DNA from: Smallanthus sonchifolius
Lineage: Eukaryota; Streptophyta; Magnoliopsida; Asterales; Asteraceae
Direction of reading: 5' to 3'
Length of the DNA: 64,000 nucleotides
Assembly: GCA_023525975.1 (NCBI GenBank)
Contig: CM042035.1
Coordinates: 29,851,001-29,915,000, forward strand
Shown here: positions 30,825 to 42,283 of the stretch, piece by piece
How the letters are laid out: each line of letters begins with the position of its first letter
Numbering within the stretch: position 1 is the first letter of the stretch
The notes under the pieces: model-generated
What the model was told of the DNA's origin: nothing
Databases searched by the model: none
Seen by the model: only the letters and a program-made list of their open reading frames with translations
Made by a program: the position numbers and the translations under genes

Positions 30825-33800
30825 TCATAAGTCAAATAGGTGAGGGTACGACTCCCTCATTTCCTTCTCCGTTTCCCAAGTGGCTTCCGATCCTTTTCGA
30901 TGCTTCCATTGGACTTTAACCAATTGCATAACTTTATTACGTAAACATTTCTCCTTCCGATCAAGGATGGCCACGGGTTCTTCGATGTAATTAAGGTTGT
31001 TGTCAACCTCGATGTCAGTAAGGGGTACGTGAGTCGATTCATCCGCCAAACACTTTCGCAAGTGTGATACATGGAAAGTAGGATGAATCCCACTTAACTC
31101 ATCAGGCAACTCCAACCGATAAGCGACTTCCCCAACCCGTGCCATTATCTTGAATGGTCCGACAAACCTCGGACTTAACTTTCCTCTCTTTCTGAATCGT
31201 ATGATTCCCTTCCATGGTGACACTTTCAGCATTACTCTGTCACCAATATCAAACTCAATAGGCCTTCGTCATTTATCCGCATAGGATTTCTGACGATCTT
31301 GTGCGGCCTTCATTCGCGCTTTGATCTAATCAAACCTTTCCGACGTCTCTCTTACGACTTCGAGACTTCCTAATTCCTTCTGTCCAATCTCACCCCAACA
31401 AACCGGGGTCCTACATCTTCTCCCATACAACATTTCATAAGGCGGCATGCCTATCGTCGTGTGATGACTATTGTTGTAGGAGAATTCAGCTAACGGCAGA
31501 TGACTGTCCCAACTGCCACCGAAGTCGATAATACAAGCACGGAGCATATCCTCCAATGTCTGAATGGTCCTTTCGGACTGACCATCCGTTTACGGGTGGT
31601 ATGCTGTGCTGATGTTAAGCCTCGTGCCCATCGCCTCGTGAAATCTTTTCCAGAACCTCGATGTGAATCGTGTGTCCCGGTCATATACAATCGTCAAAGG
31701 CATCCCATGTCGTGCTACTACTTCGTTAATAAATACTTCCGCTAACCTTTCCGACGAGAACGTCTCGCGAATAGGTAGGAAATGAGCACTCTTCGTTAAA
31801 CGGTCCACAATTACCCAAATGGTGTCATGACCTTTAGCTGTGCGAGGTAGCTTAGTTAGGAAGTCCATGGTAATGTGTTCCCACTTCCACTCCGGTATAT
31901 CAAGTGGTTGAATCTTTCCATACGGTTTCTGGTGCTCAGCCTTTACTTGCGAGCAAGTCAAGCACTTGCTTACATGCTTCGTCACATCACGTTTCATTCC
32001 AGGCCACCAGTATTCCTTTCTCAGATCTTGGTACATTTTATTGGTACCGTGATGGATAGAGTAACGAGACTTATGCGCCTCATCCAAGATTTTGGTTCTA
32101 AGCTCGCCACCCATAGGTATCCATACCCGTCCAAAACGTGTCCTAACACCAAGGGTGTTATATTCCAACTTGTCCTGTTGGCCAACCATCCTTTCCTTGT
32201 TTATGTTTTCCTCCTTAAGTGCCTCATCTTGAGCCTTTTCAATTTCCCTCATCACATCTGATGTTACCACTAACTGGCAAGCTTTCACTCTAATAGGAGT
32301 AGGCACGTCCTTTCGGCTTAGAGCGTCAGCCACCACGTTTGCCTTTCCAGGATGGTATATTATTTCACAGTCATAGTCCTTCAACAGTTCCAACCATCGC
32401 CTCTGCCTCATATTAAGTTCCTTTTGTTCGAAGAAGTACTTCAAACTTTTGTGGTCGGAGTAAATAGTAAAATTCACCCCGTACAGGTAGTGCCTCCAGA
32501 TTTTCAATGCGAATACGACAGCAGCAAGTTCCAAATCGTGGGTTGGATAATTAGCTTCGTGAATCTTCAACTGTCGTGATGCATACGCGATCACTCTCCC
32601 GCGTTGCATCAACACGCATCCCAATCCCTGACCCGAAGCGTCAGAGTACACCACTAGGTCTTCATTGCCCTCGGGGAGGGCCAAGACTGGAGCTTGGGTT
32701 AGCCTCTTCTTCAATTCCTTAAACGCTTCATCCTGGGTCGAACCCCATTCGTACTTTACCTCTTTCTGAGTCAACTTTGTCAACGGCGAAGCTATTTTTG
32801 AGAAATCCTGGATGAATCTCCGATAGTAGCCTGCCAATCCCAAGAAACTGCGAATTTCAGTTGGCGTCTTAGGAACATTCCACTCCCTTACCGTTACTAT
32901 CTTTGCTGGGTCAACCATAATACCGTTCGGGTTAATAACGTGACCTAGGAATTGGACTTCCCTAAGCCAGAACGCGCATTTGGAGAACTTAGCATACAAC
33001 TTTTCCTTCTTCAGAGCTTCCAATACCTCCTTCAAGTGACACGCGTGATCACCCTCATTCTTGGAGTAAATGAGGATATCATCGATGAACACGATTACCG
33101 ATCGATCCAGCATTGGTCGACAAACTCTATTCATCAAATCCATGAACGCTGCAGGGGCGTTCGTCAATCCAAAAGACATCACGCGGAACTCGAAATGTCC
33201 ATAACGCGTGCGAAATGCAGTTTTCGGTATGTCTTCTTCCCTCACCTTCAACTGATGATACCCGGACCGAAAGTCGATTTTCGAGAACCAACTTGCGCCT
33301 TGCAATTGATCGAACAGGTCGTCGATCCTTGGTAACGGGTACTTGTTCTTTACGGTACGCTTGTTCAACTCGCGATAATCAATACACATTCTCATCGAAC
33401 CGTCTTTCTTCTTCACAAACAACACCGGAGCACCCCACGGCGAGATGCTTGGTTGAATAAATCCTTTCTCAAGTAACTCGTCTAGTTGGACCATAAGTTC
33501 CTTCATTTCCATTGGTGCTAATCGATATGGAGCCTTAGCCACGGGCTGGGCATCTGGTACTAAGTCGATTCGAAATTCAATCTCTCTGTCGGGTGGTATC
33601 CCAGGCAAATCCTCTGGAAACACCTCCGGGTACTCGCGTACCACGGGTACATCGTCTAGTTCCTTCACTTCCTTACACTTGTCAATCACGTACACCAGAT
33701 AAGCCTCGCATCCGCGCCTCAAGTAATCTGTTGCCTTAATCATCGAGATGACGTTTGGCATCGGGGCGTCCCGATCTCCAAGAACCTCGACTTTGCTACC

Positions 33801-35408
33801 ATCTGGAGCCTTGAGTCAGATTATCTTTCGTTTGCATATAATTTGCGCTTCATTGGCATTTAGCCAATCCATACCTAACACGACATCGAACCCTCCCAAA
33901 ATCATAACAAACAATCTGACAGGGAACTCATGACCTTCTATTTTTATCGTAGAGTTGTCAACTACATCGGTTACTCTCGCAGTCCTACCCTCAGCGGTTT
34001 CTACGCTAAAGGCCTTTTCTAGCTTACTCACATTGTACTTTACTCGTTTACAAAGAGTCGCAGATATAAAACTCTTACTGGCACCCGAATCAAATAACAC
34101 AGAAACAAAAGTGTTGTCAAGGATGAACGTACCTGACGCCACGTCGGGGTCCGCCCTGGCTTGTTCTTGCGTCAGTGCGTACGCACGAGTCTTTGCTCGG
34201 GGCCTCTCTTCTTTCCTTTCCGGGCCTTTCCCTTTCCCGGCTTCACCCATTCTCGGTTTCGGACATTCCCTACTCAGATGACCGGTATCCCCACAATTAT
34301 AGCACTTGAAGTGTTGTGGACACTCACGGGAGTAGTGCCCGGTCTTGCCACACTTGAAGCACAAGTTAGATCCCAGTCTTCATTCACCTACATGCTCTCT
34401 TTCACACTTCTTACAAACAGTCGGCTCATTCACCCGAGCTCTCTTATCACGAGCCCCAAACATCCTTCCCCCAATTCGCTTGTTTGAGAAGCTCGGTCTC
34501 TTCTTTTGCTCTTCAACGGCAACAACATTCAGTGCCAGATCGTCAAATACCACGCCACTTAACTCTACTGCCGAATCATAGGTAGTAGGGGCGTTTGCCT
34601 TAACATAGGTGCGGACCTGGTCCGGCAACCCTTGAATATAGCAGGCAATCTTTCTCTCTTCAGTAGTGACAAGGTGTGGCACCAGACGTGCTAGTTCATT
34701 GAATTGGGTTGTATATTGCCGGTGCGTCATGTTCCCGGCCTTCAAACCCATAAATTCCCTCTCTACCTTCTCAATCTCGTTCCTTGGGCAGAAATTCTTG
34801 ATCACCAAAGTTTTCAAGTCAGCCCACATCATCGCATCCACAATCTCGCTCCCTTTTGCCTGACGTACACCTTCCCACCAATGGGATGCTTCCTCCCTCA
34901 AGGTGTTAGCAGCAAATTTCATAACTTGATCCGCTCGACATTCGCTGAGACGGATGGCAGCCTCCATACGGATTATCCAGTCAAACGTAGCTACCGCATC
35001 TTTCTTTCCTGTCAGGACTGGCGGGTCACATGCCTTGAAGGACTTATAGTCGCATCCGCGAGCTGGCGGTGCGTTGATTGCCTCAGTGTTCGGGGTATCA
35101 ACCGTCGGGTAAGACCCACCTTCCCCATTGACCTGCTTCAATGCTTCTGCCAACAGACCTGGCAGAGAAGTCTTCATCAATTCTGTGAACTCTCGAGCTA
35201 TAGCTGCTCTCACTTCTGGTTCAAAAGTGAAAGGTTGTTCTTCTACCAGTGTCTGTTCAGTTCCATGCACACTGACCACCGGTTCAGTGTGAACACTTCC
35301 TTCTTCACTATTCTCTTGGCGCGCAGGGATCCTGCCACGCCCACCATTCCGACCGCCGGTACGACCACCGGTACGGCCACCACGCCTTCCGTTTCCTCTC
35401 CTCGCCAT
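30825..35408 (-). pseudogene. gag-pol: Gypsy F gag-pol polyprotein, broken by nonsense codons
   Basis: One frame of 1527 codons starts at ATG 35408 (MARRGNGRRGG). Gag has an Arg/Gly-rich N-terminus, AIRLSECRADQVMKFAA and two CCHC knuckles (CFKCGKTGHYSREC, CYNCGDTGHLSREC). The protease has VLFDSGASKSF. RT has KKKDGSMRMCIDYRELNK, FRSGYHQL and FIDDILIYSK. RNase H has VVYSDASGQGLGCVL. The integrase has the H-H-C-C finger (IHHGTNKMY, CLTCSQVKAEH), and its tail VQWKHRKGSEATWETE resembles a chromodomain. In-frame stops lie at 34380, 33816, 31590, 31326 and 31269; no frameshift. The terminal stop is at 30825. The domain order makes it Ty3/gypsy, Tekay-like. Confidence 0.95.
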
Positions 35409-35720
35409 TTCGTTCTATAAGACAAGAAATCCAATGTCATCACGCTAGTTAACAAATAAAATTCAATAAGTACTGTAAGATGTTAATATACACTGGCCAT
35501 CTGCAATTAACCATTACACTACCTTTCGATTTCTATTTGACCACCTTTGTGATTCCATCAGAACACAAGTCCTTTCCTAACCCTTCCTAAGGCATACTAC
35601 ATACACATACTCTACTTTTCATACCTGACGCTGTGGCTCGAGTTACCCGTACTGGCATCCGCTTTCGGTCCCATTCACACTTTAAGTTCAGACACTGGGA
35701 GTGTCCGAATCTCTCAAACT
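35409..35720 (-). other. F leader between PBS and gag
   Basis: About 310 bp without coding potential, between the PBS and the gag ATG. Confidence 0.7.
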
Positions 35721-35736
35721 ATTGCTCTGATACCAA
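35721..35736 (-). other. Primer binding site of F (tRNA-Met)
   Basis: The minus strand reads TTGGTATCAGAGCAAT two bases after the LTR end. Confidence 0.9.
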
Positions 35737-35738
35737 CT

Positions 35739-37288
35739 TGTAAGGCCCCAAACCCGGGAGGCCTCACTCATTGGATTTACTCATTCACAAACAGTTCTTA
35801 AACATGAATATCAAATAACGCAGCGGAATCATTCATTCAACATAACTAAAAACTTGTTCATACATGCAGAAGCGTACATTGTCAAATACATAAACTTAAC
35901 ATAAACAACTCATAACGGGATGCCAGTCTCCATGATCGACCGGGTAACTCTTCTTGCTTGCCAAGCATCATTGCCACAACCATACACTATGTGGGGTCAA
36001 CCGTTACGTATCGCCGTCATTGCCCAACACGCATCTTTCCTTTGGAAATCAACCGTTACGTATCGCCGTCATTGATTTCCTTTACCCTTTTCACTTAGGA
36101 TGATCGTCATCACCCGAGTAACCGTCGTTACTCCCTTACCAGTTGTACAACATCAAAACCATCGACAGACCACCAGGACACTGCCCTGTTGTTCTTATGT
36201 TAACTATGGCTCGCTGTCCATAATCTACCACAAGGCTGGGAATCACATTCCCAGACTTCGTTCGTCAATTCCATTCATTCGACAGATTAGATTTGTAATG
36301 ACTTCTTTAAACCTTTACCTCTTTCCCTTTTCATTAAACATTTCCTCATTTAGACCGTTCATAAACATTCGTAAACCTTTTTGTCAAAAACACTTCATAA
36401 CCTTTCGTTTCGTAAACATCGTTTCGTTAAAACATCATTTCGTTAAAACATCATTTCGTTAAAACATCATTTAGTAAGTATGCACACCAGCCCAAAATAT
36501 TTAACAAAACATTTAAAAGAGGGCTCTAGAACTCACCTGATACGCTATTATGGGTTGTCCTAAACGAAGGTCCAACAACGTCACTTCCGATCTGAATTGA
36601 TTAGTTAAATACACATCAGACCAATCCCGACTCTAACAGTTTAACCATTCTAACATACTGACTTCACTTAACCAGTTCTGATGTCTGCGCACTTGGCAAG
36701 TGCGCAGACCCTACTGCCTGCGCACTTAGCAAGTGCGCAGACCCTGCTGCCTGCGCACTTATCAAGTGCGCAAGTCCCTTCCTCCTGCGCACTTAGCAAG
36801 TACGCAGGACCTGCTCCGTGCGCACTTAGCAAGTGCGCACGACCTGTTCTTCGCGAAAAACCCTAACTTTCGCATTCGGGTCTGATCATGTCAAGATCCC
36901 GAACCTGTTGCATTCAAAACGTTCGTTTTCCAATAAGGAACTCAAATCCATGATTATCTTTCAGTTTCATCCGTTCAAACCTTACCTTTTCACCCAAAAC
37001 CCGAAAAACCCAAAAACGAACTAAAACTCAGATTTAGGTCGGATCGTTACCTGAATCGAGTTTCTGATCCGGAGGTTCTTCTCACGAGTTATGGAGTAAC
37101 ACTTTGCTGAAGTCTCGGGTCGATCCACCAACTTTCTCTCTCTACGGTTTCTCTCTCTAAAAGTTGCAAATGAGAGAAAAGGGGTGGCATAGGCTATTTA
37201 TAGTCCGCTGACCCATCCGACCCGACTCGTCATGCCTCGTTCGTTTATTCCGTTATTATAACTGTCGTTTTATTTTTGGGATGTTACA
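35739..37288 (-). repeat. 5' LTR of F (1550 bp)
   Basis: It has the same ends as 28777-30784. An internal deletion joins AAGCATCA to TTGCCACAACC near 35970. It removes part of the stem-loop array and adjacent sequence. Confidence 0.95.
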
Positions 37289-37293
37289 TATTT
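37289..37293. repeat. Target-site duplication of F, right (TATTT)
   Basis: It is identical to 28772-28776. Confidence 0.9.
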
Positions 37294-38377
37294 TGAACCT
37301 TTCGGGACACTTGTGTCCACAAAATTAGGTAACACATAATCACGACAAGCATTTGAATAAAAATCATGACAATTCCTAGAAAGCAAGTAAGCACGACTAT
37401 ATCGTTGTTTCACTCCGAACTCAGACACACTGTCATTCTCAGACGCTCTCCTGAAATGCTTTGTGATTTTTCTCTTAACTCTCTCTTTGTTCTTTGTGAA
37501 CCTTGATTCTCTTGAGTTATGTTTGTAATTTCTCGCAAAATGTCCAATTTGACCACACACAAAGCAATTGTAGCTTTTAGTATTTAACTTTGAACATGAC
37601 TTTGAACACTCATCTACGTCACTCTTTAATCCACAAACATTCTTTATTAAGTGTCCTTTGCTTTGAATAGGCTTATCTTTGACATCAATGAACTGGTCTT
37701 TGACATCAATGGATTTGCCTTTGACACACCAAGACTTTCTTTGGACAGTTTTTGGTACACTGACTTTAAGTTTGACAACTTTATTACTCTCTTTTTCACT
37801 GGTAAGAATATGATTCTTTGGTGCTATGACATCATTTTTCTTTGGCCTTTCACTTGACAAATCATACTCTTGTATTAATGGATTTCCAAACTCATCTAAG
37901 ACAACATCACCAGCTAGACTTGAGACTTTATGAAGTGGGATATAATCTCTAGCCGTGTGCACCACTTTATCAAAGAAAGTGGAAGTTGATGACACTTCAG
38001 GCACACAATCAGAATCATCACAAACATTAGTAGAACATGCCGAAACATAAGAAGCATCAGAATCAGAATCAGAAACATGGAAATTGTTTACATCAACATC
38101 AACATTACTACTAACAGAAACAAATTAATTTAGATTACAGTCAACATCTAAGTATTGTTTGCAATCTCTTATAAACTCCTTAGTGCACTGTTTATTGAAA
38201 GAAGAAAAACTTTTCAATCCATCAAGTTCAGTATCATCATCAACACACCCTGTGTTTACATCTGCACTAATATACATATCATGAAAATTTGAGTTACCCG
38301 CATTTATCAACTCGTTTGATTCATGCGGTTCAGGAAACGGTACAAAATTATCAGGATGTGGCACTTTGTTATAACCC
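37294..38377 (-). pseudogene. gag: Copia C gag, middle part
   Basis: The minus strand reads LGYNKVPHP at 38377, which aligns with GLGYHNDEY in A gag and follows the B insertion. Later CFVCGQIGHFARNYK aligns with the second zinc knuckle, with its last cysteine changed to tyrosine. The frame has stops and shifts. It ends where F is inserted. Confidence 0.78.
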
Positions 38378-38382
38378 AAACC
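38378..38382. repeat. Target-site duplication of B, left (AAACC)
   Basis: It is identical to AAACC at 51076-51080. Confidence 0.92.
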
Positions 38383-38464
38383 TGTAGAAATAAAGACTGA
38401 TGGCTACAAAATTCTCTAAGTACAAATGTTACTGATCTCAAAGATTGATGTGGATCGACAAAGT

Positions 38465-38637
38465 TGCAGCTGATAGGCTTTATCCGCTGCTGACCAAAGC
38501 TGCAGCTGATAAGTCTTATTAGCTGCTGACCAAAGTTGCAGCTGATAAGCCTTATTTGCTGCTGACCAAAGTTGCAACTGATAGGCCTTATCCACTGAAG
38601 ATCAAAGTTGCAGCTGATAGCCTTTTCACTGAAGATC
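38465..38637. repeat. Hairpin array, B-type (GCAGCTGATA / TATCAGCTGC)
   Basis: There are four to five degenerate units about 36 bp apart. In the 3' LTR (50415-50590) one unit has 12-bp perfect arms (GCAGCTGATAAG, CTTATCAGCTGC). Compared with A, one stem base changed on both sides (GCTGC/GCAGC to GCAGC/GCTGC), so pairing is kept. Confidence 0.8.
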
Positions 38638-38891
38638 AAACATTGCAGCTGACTGTTCTTTATAAAGTAACCAATACCACTGACAACTTTTTGTTGTTAC
38701 ATTGACACACTCCACGCGGAAAGAATGTCATTGGCACAAGACAATAAAAGACAACGACGCTCTCCTTTTGAGTATTCAAGCAATGATGCAAAGAATATGT
38801 TTGAATAAAGTTAACCTTTGTAGTTATTATTATTGTCTATATATGTAGAATACCTTCAATACAAGATCAACTGTCTGTGTTAGATTTGATC

Positions 38892-38935
38892 CTTAGAATC
38901 AAGGGTCTGTCTTGATTCTAAGTTACTATATAAGT
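38892..38935 (+). promoter_or_regulatory. B LTR core promoter: 12-bp inverted repeat plus TATA
   Basis: CTTAGAATCAAG and CTTGATTCTAAG (38892-38922) are followed by CTATATAAG. They are identical in the 3' LTR (50844-50874) and in A. Confidence 0.6.
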
Positions 38936-39125
38936 AGTACTTAGATTCATTGTAAAAGTACTTTTTGCTTAAGAGTTTTCTCTGTAATCTTGTAACACAT
39001 GAAGATTAATACAAATTGCATTTATCAGTATTCTTCTTGTCTACTTGTTTACTTTGCTTAAGTTGTGATTGTTTCCGCCAATCTCAACTGGAATAGAACC
39101 ATCTTGTATTTACCGATCCTACAAG

Positions 39126-39137
39126 TGGTATCAGAGC
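39126..39137 (+). other. Primer binding site of B (tRNA-Met)
   Basis: TGGTATCAGAGC lies two bases after the LTR. Confidence 0.9.
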
Positions 39138-39238
39138 TTTAGCTCACATGCTTAAACAAACTCACATTTGTTTAATCATTCTCTGGTTCTATTCTTATCT
39201 ATCTCTTTGCTAAAGTCACTCATTGTCTAAAAATCAAA

Positions 39239-42200
39239 ATGGCACAAAACAATGGATTTGAAGACATTGGAAGCATCTCCAGACCACCAAGACTGGTGTC
39301 TGGAGAAGACTATGATATGTGGAAGAACAAGATGGAAAATTTCTTCTGCTATCAAGAATATGGGATATGGAAATCCATTAAAAATGGACCATACATACCC
39401 ATGGTGGCCTCAGCTGATTCTGGAGGTACACTGGTTCCCAAAGAATCCTCCAAGTACTCTGGTGAAGACATCAAGAAAATGGAGGTAGACTTCAAAGCCT
39501 TGAGGGCCATTCAAATGTGCTTACCAAATGATATTTTTCACAACTTCAGATGTTACAAAACTGCTAAGGAGCTATGGGAGGCTCTTGAGAAGATGTTTGC
39601 TGACTCAGAGGAAGTCAAAGAAAACAGAAGGGACATCCTTAAGCAGTAGTACAAAAACTTCGTCTGGAAGGAAGGTGAGTCCCTAACTGTTTTATATAAC
39701 AGATTTACTTATCTTGTAGGTGAGCTGCAGTGCTTAAAGGTGAAGCTGGAGAATGAAGATATTCTCAAAAAGTTCATCAGGTCTTTACCTAGCTGCTGGA
39801 CACTCTACACAGTGCCCATTAGAAGAACTGAGAATCTGAATACTCTCCAAATGACTGAGCTCTTCGGTATGCTGAAAACCTATGAGCTAGAGATGATTCA
39901 GGAAAAAGAACGAAGCTCGAGCTATCAAAATACCTCAACATCCACCACCACCTCTGCCCTCCACTCTGACCACTCAGGTCCTAGTTCTAGCAACTACTGT
40001 CCTCCCATTGTCACCCATCCACAAACTCCAACCTCTCAAACAAACACCTCACCATTTCTCCTAGAAGCTCTTCCTCAAACCTCAACCTCTGCGGCTTTTA
40101 TTTCTGAAAACTCAAGCAACATGTCCTTTATCAAGGAGGATCTGGAATGCTTCCATCCAGATGACGTAGAAGAAATGGACATACAGCACTCGTATGCCAT
40201 GCTCTCTATAAGAGCAAAAAGGTTCTACTCTAGAACCGGAAGACCCATTCCAAGCAACAACTCTAACACCAGAGTTGGATTGGATAAAAGCAAACTAAGA
40301 TGTTACAACTGTAACCAACTGGGTCACTTTGCTAGAGAATGCAAGGCACCAAGAGCCAATCCAGCTACTCCTCAATCAAGACAAGCTCACCAAGCCCAAC
40401 CCAGACAACAACAGCAACAAGCTACTCCTCCAGTTCAAACTGTAACTTGTGCAACTGTTGGAACTTCTGACTTCGACTGGAGCTTCCAGTATGAAGATCT
40501 GCCTGCCAACAACCAAGCTCTTATGTCAGACACAACTGAGATACCGCCTCAGTTATATGAACATCTCTGTTCCCAAGCTTGTATTGATAAGGCGTTAGGC
40601 TACAGAAAGCATAATCAAAACCATATAGATCAAAATGAAGAGTTTCATCAAATGAAGTTTGAATTCATAAAGGTAGAAAACAGTTATAAAGAAAAAATTA
40701 ACTACCTAAAGAAAGAGATTTCATTACTAAAACATGAACAAAGCAATCTTGAAACTCAGATTGATGATCTACTGGCTAGATTAAAAGCTACCAGGGCAGA
40801 ATTGGCAGAACAAAAAGTTCATGTTGATAAATATGAAATTGCATCTAAAAAGCTGCAAAGACTTTTAGATGCTCAAATTCATGAAAAGGTAAAAACTGGT
40901 CTGGGGTATCATGGTGAACAATACCAACCCGTTGCACCTCCTGCTAACTACGTTGTCATCCATGAACCAAGCTTCAATCTCTCAAAACTTGAAATGGCCA
41001 ACCGAGATCTTGATCCCACAAGGCATGAACCGTTGGTACAAGAGTGCATTACCTCGTCAGATTCTGAGTCAACTTGTTCAGAGTCCACTAAAGCTGAGGA
41101 GGCCTCATCAACAGCTCAAGTACCAGCACCGCCTGTCTTGGAAGTCATTCAAACAAGTGCTCCTGTTCCTTTCATTCCCTCAGTACAAGTACCAGCTTCA
41201 ATACAAGTACCAGCTGCTCAAGTTCCTATGCCTTTCAGCCAAATCAAAATCAGCTATCCTCCAGAAGGAAGAAAGCTAACTATTGAAAAGGGACAGTCCT
41301 CAACTTCCATCAACTCCAAGCCTCAAAGGAAGGTGTTTGACATATGTCATGCTCCTGGAGAAAGAGTTCCATATGTTCAAAAGACATTGGAAGAAGCCAC
41401 TTTTGAGCACAACAAAGCTCACCCTTGGAACTTCAAAGACCTTTTCAAAAGAAAGGATTATGTTTATCTTTCAAGGGACAAACTGGCTAAATCATGCTTT
41501 GTCTGTGGCAAATACAATCACACTGCCAGCACCTGCTTCTACTACCTTCAGCAGTAGAGGAATCAGCAACAAAGAGTTCAAAAACCACATGCTTTTGAGA
41601 AAACAAACAAAAGCAAACAGGTTAGAAGCTTTGAAGCAAAGGCAACTCAATTCCGAAACTCTCCTTCTCCACCAAGGAAACAGCTGCCAAAATCTCAACA
41701 AACTTGCAACATTTGTGGTGAATCAGACCACTTTACTGCAAATTATCAATTTAACCCTTTCAACCAGATCCTTCATCAAGCCCCTCAAAGACAAAAGGTA
41801 AAGAAGGATCAACATACATCGGTTGTTAAACCATCAACAGCCAGAAAAAGTGTTGGTAATCAAGTGAAGCACAAGCAACCTAAAGACAAGCCTTCAACAG
41901 CAACCAAACCTGCTGCTGCTCAAGCAAAACCATCAGCAGCAACAACATCTGTTGCTGATAAGCTTAAGTCAGCAGCAACAAAATATGCTGTTGAGAAGCC
42001 AAAGCCATCAGCAGCAACAAAACCTGCTGCTGATAAGCTAAAGTCCCCAGCAATAAAATCTACTGCTGTTAAAGAACATCCATCAGCAGCCAAAGCAAAA
42101 TTAGCTGCTGACAGAGAAAAGAGAACTGGAAGACCATCTCCTCAACAATGGAAAGCCAATATCCCAGTTTCTATCACTCCAAGAATCATCATTGGCTCTG

Positions 42201-42283
42201 TTGAATGCACACATGATGAATCTAACATTCCAAGAACCTTTTTCTTCAAGGATGCAAGCTCTTGGACTCCTCCCACTAACTAG
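39239..42283 (+). pseudogene. gag: Copia B gag
   Basis: The frame has about 1015 codons and is one open frame except for in-frame TAG at 39647 and 41555. It carries the copia gag core, CYNCNQLGHFAREC, the coiled coil (KEKINYLKKEISLLKHEQ), CFVCGKYNHTASTC and CNICGESDHFTANY, where the last CCHC cysteine is changed to tyrosine. The Ala/Lys/Ser tail has SAATK and SAADK repeats. The MAQ start matches A. It ends TAG at 42281, in the +1 frame relative to pol. Confidence 0.92.

Larger units (their letters stand above)
28777..37288 (-). mobile_element. Ty3/gypsy element F (chromovirus-like)
   Basis: This is a complete 8.5-kb element on the minus strand with a 5-bp TSD. Its LTRs are 28777-30784 and 35739-37288, with a tRNA-Met type PBS and a purine tract. 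A single gag-pol frame of 1527 codons is broken only by nonsense codons. It is inserted in the gag of C. Confidence 0.96.
38383..39123 (+). repeat. 5' LTR of B (741 bp)
   Basis: It runs TGTAGAAATAAAG to ATCCTACA. Confidence 0.95.
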
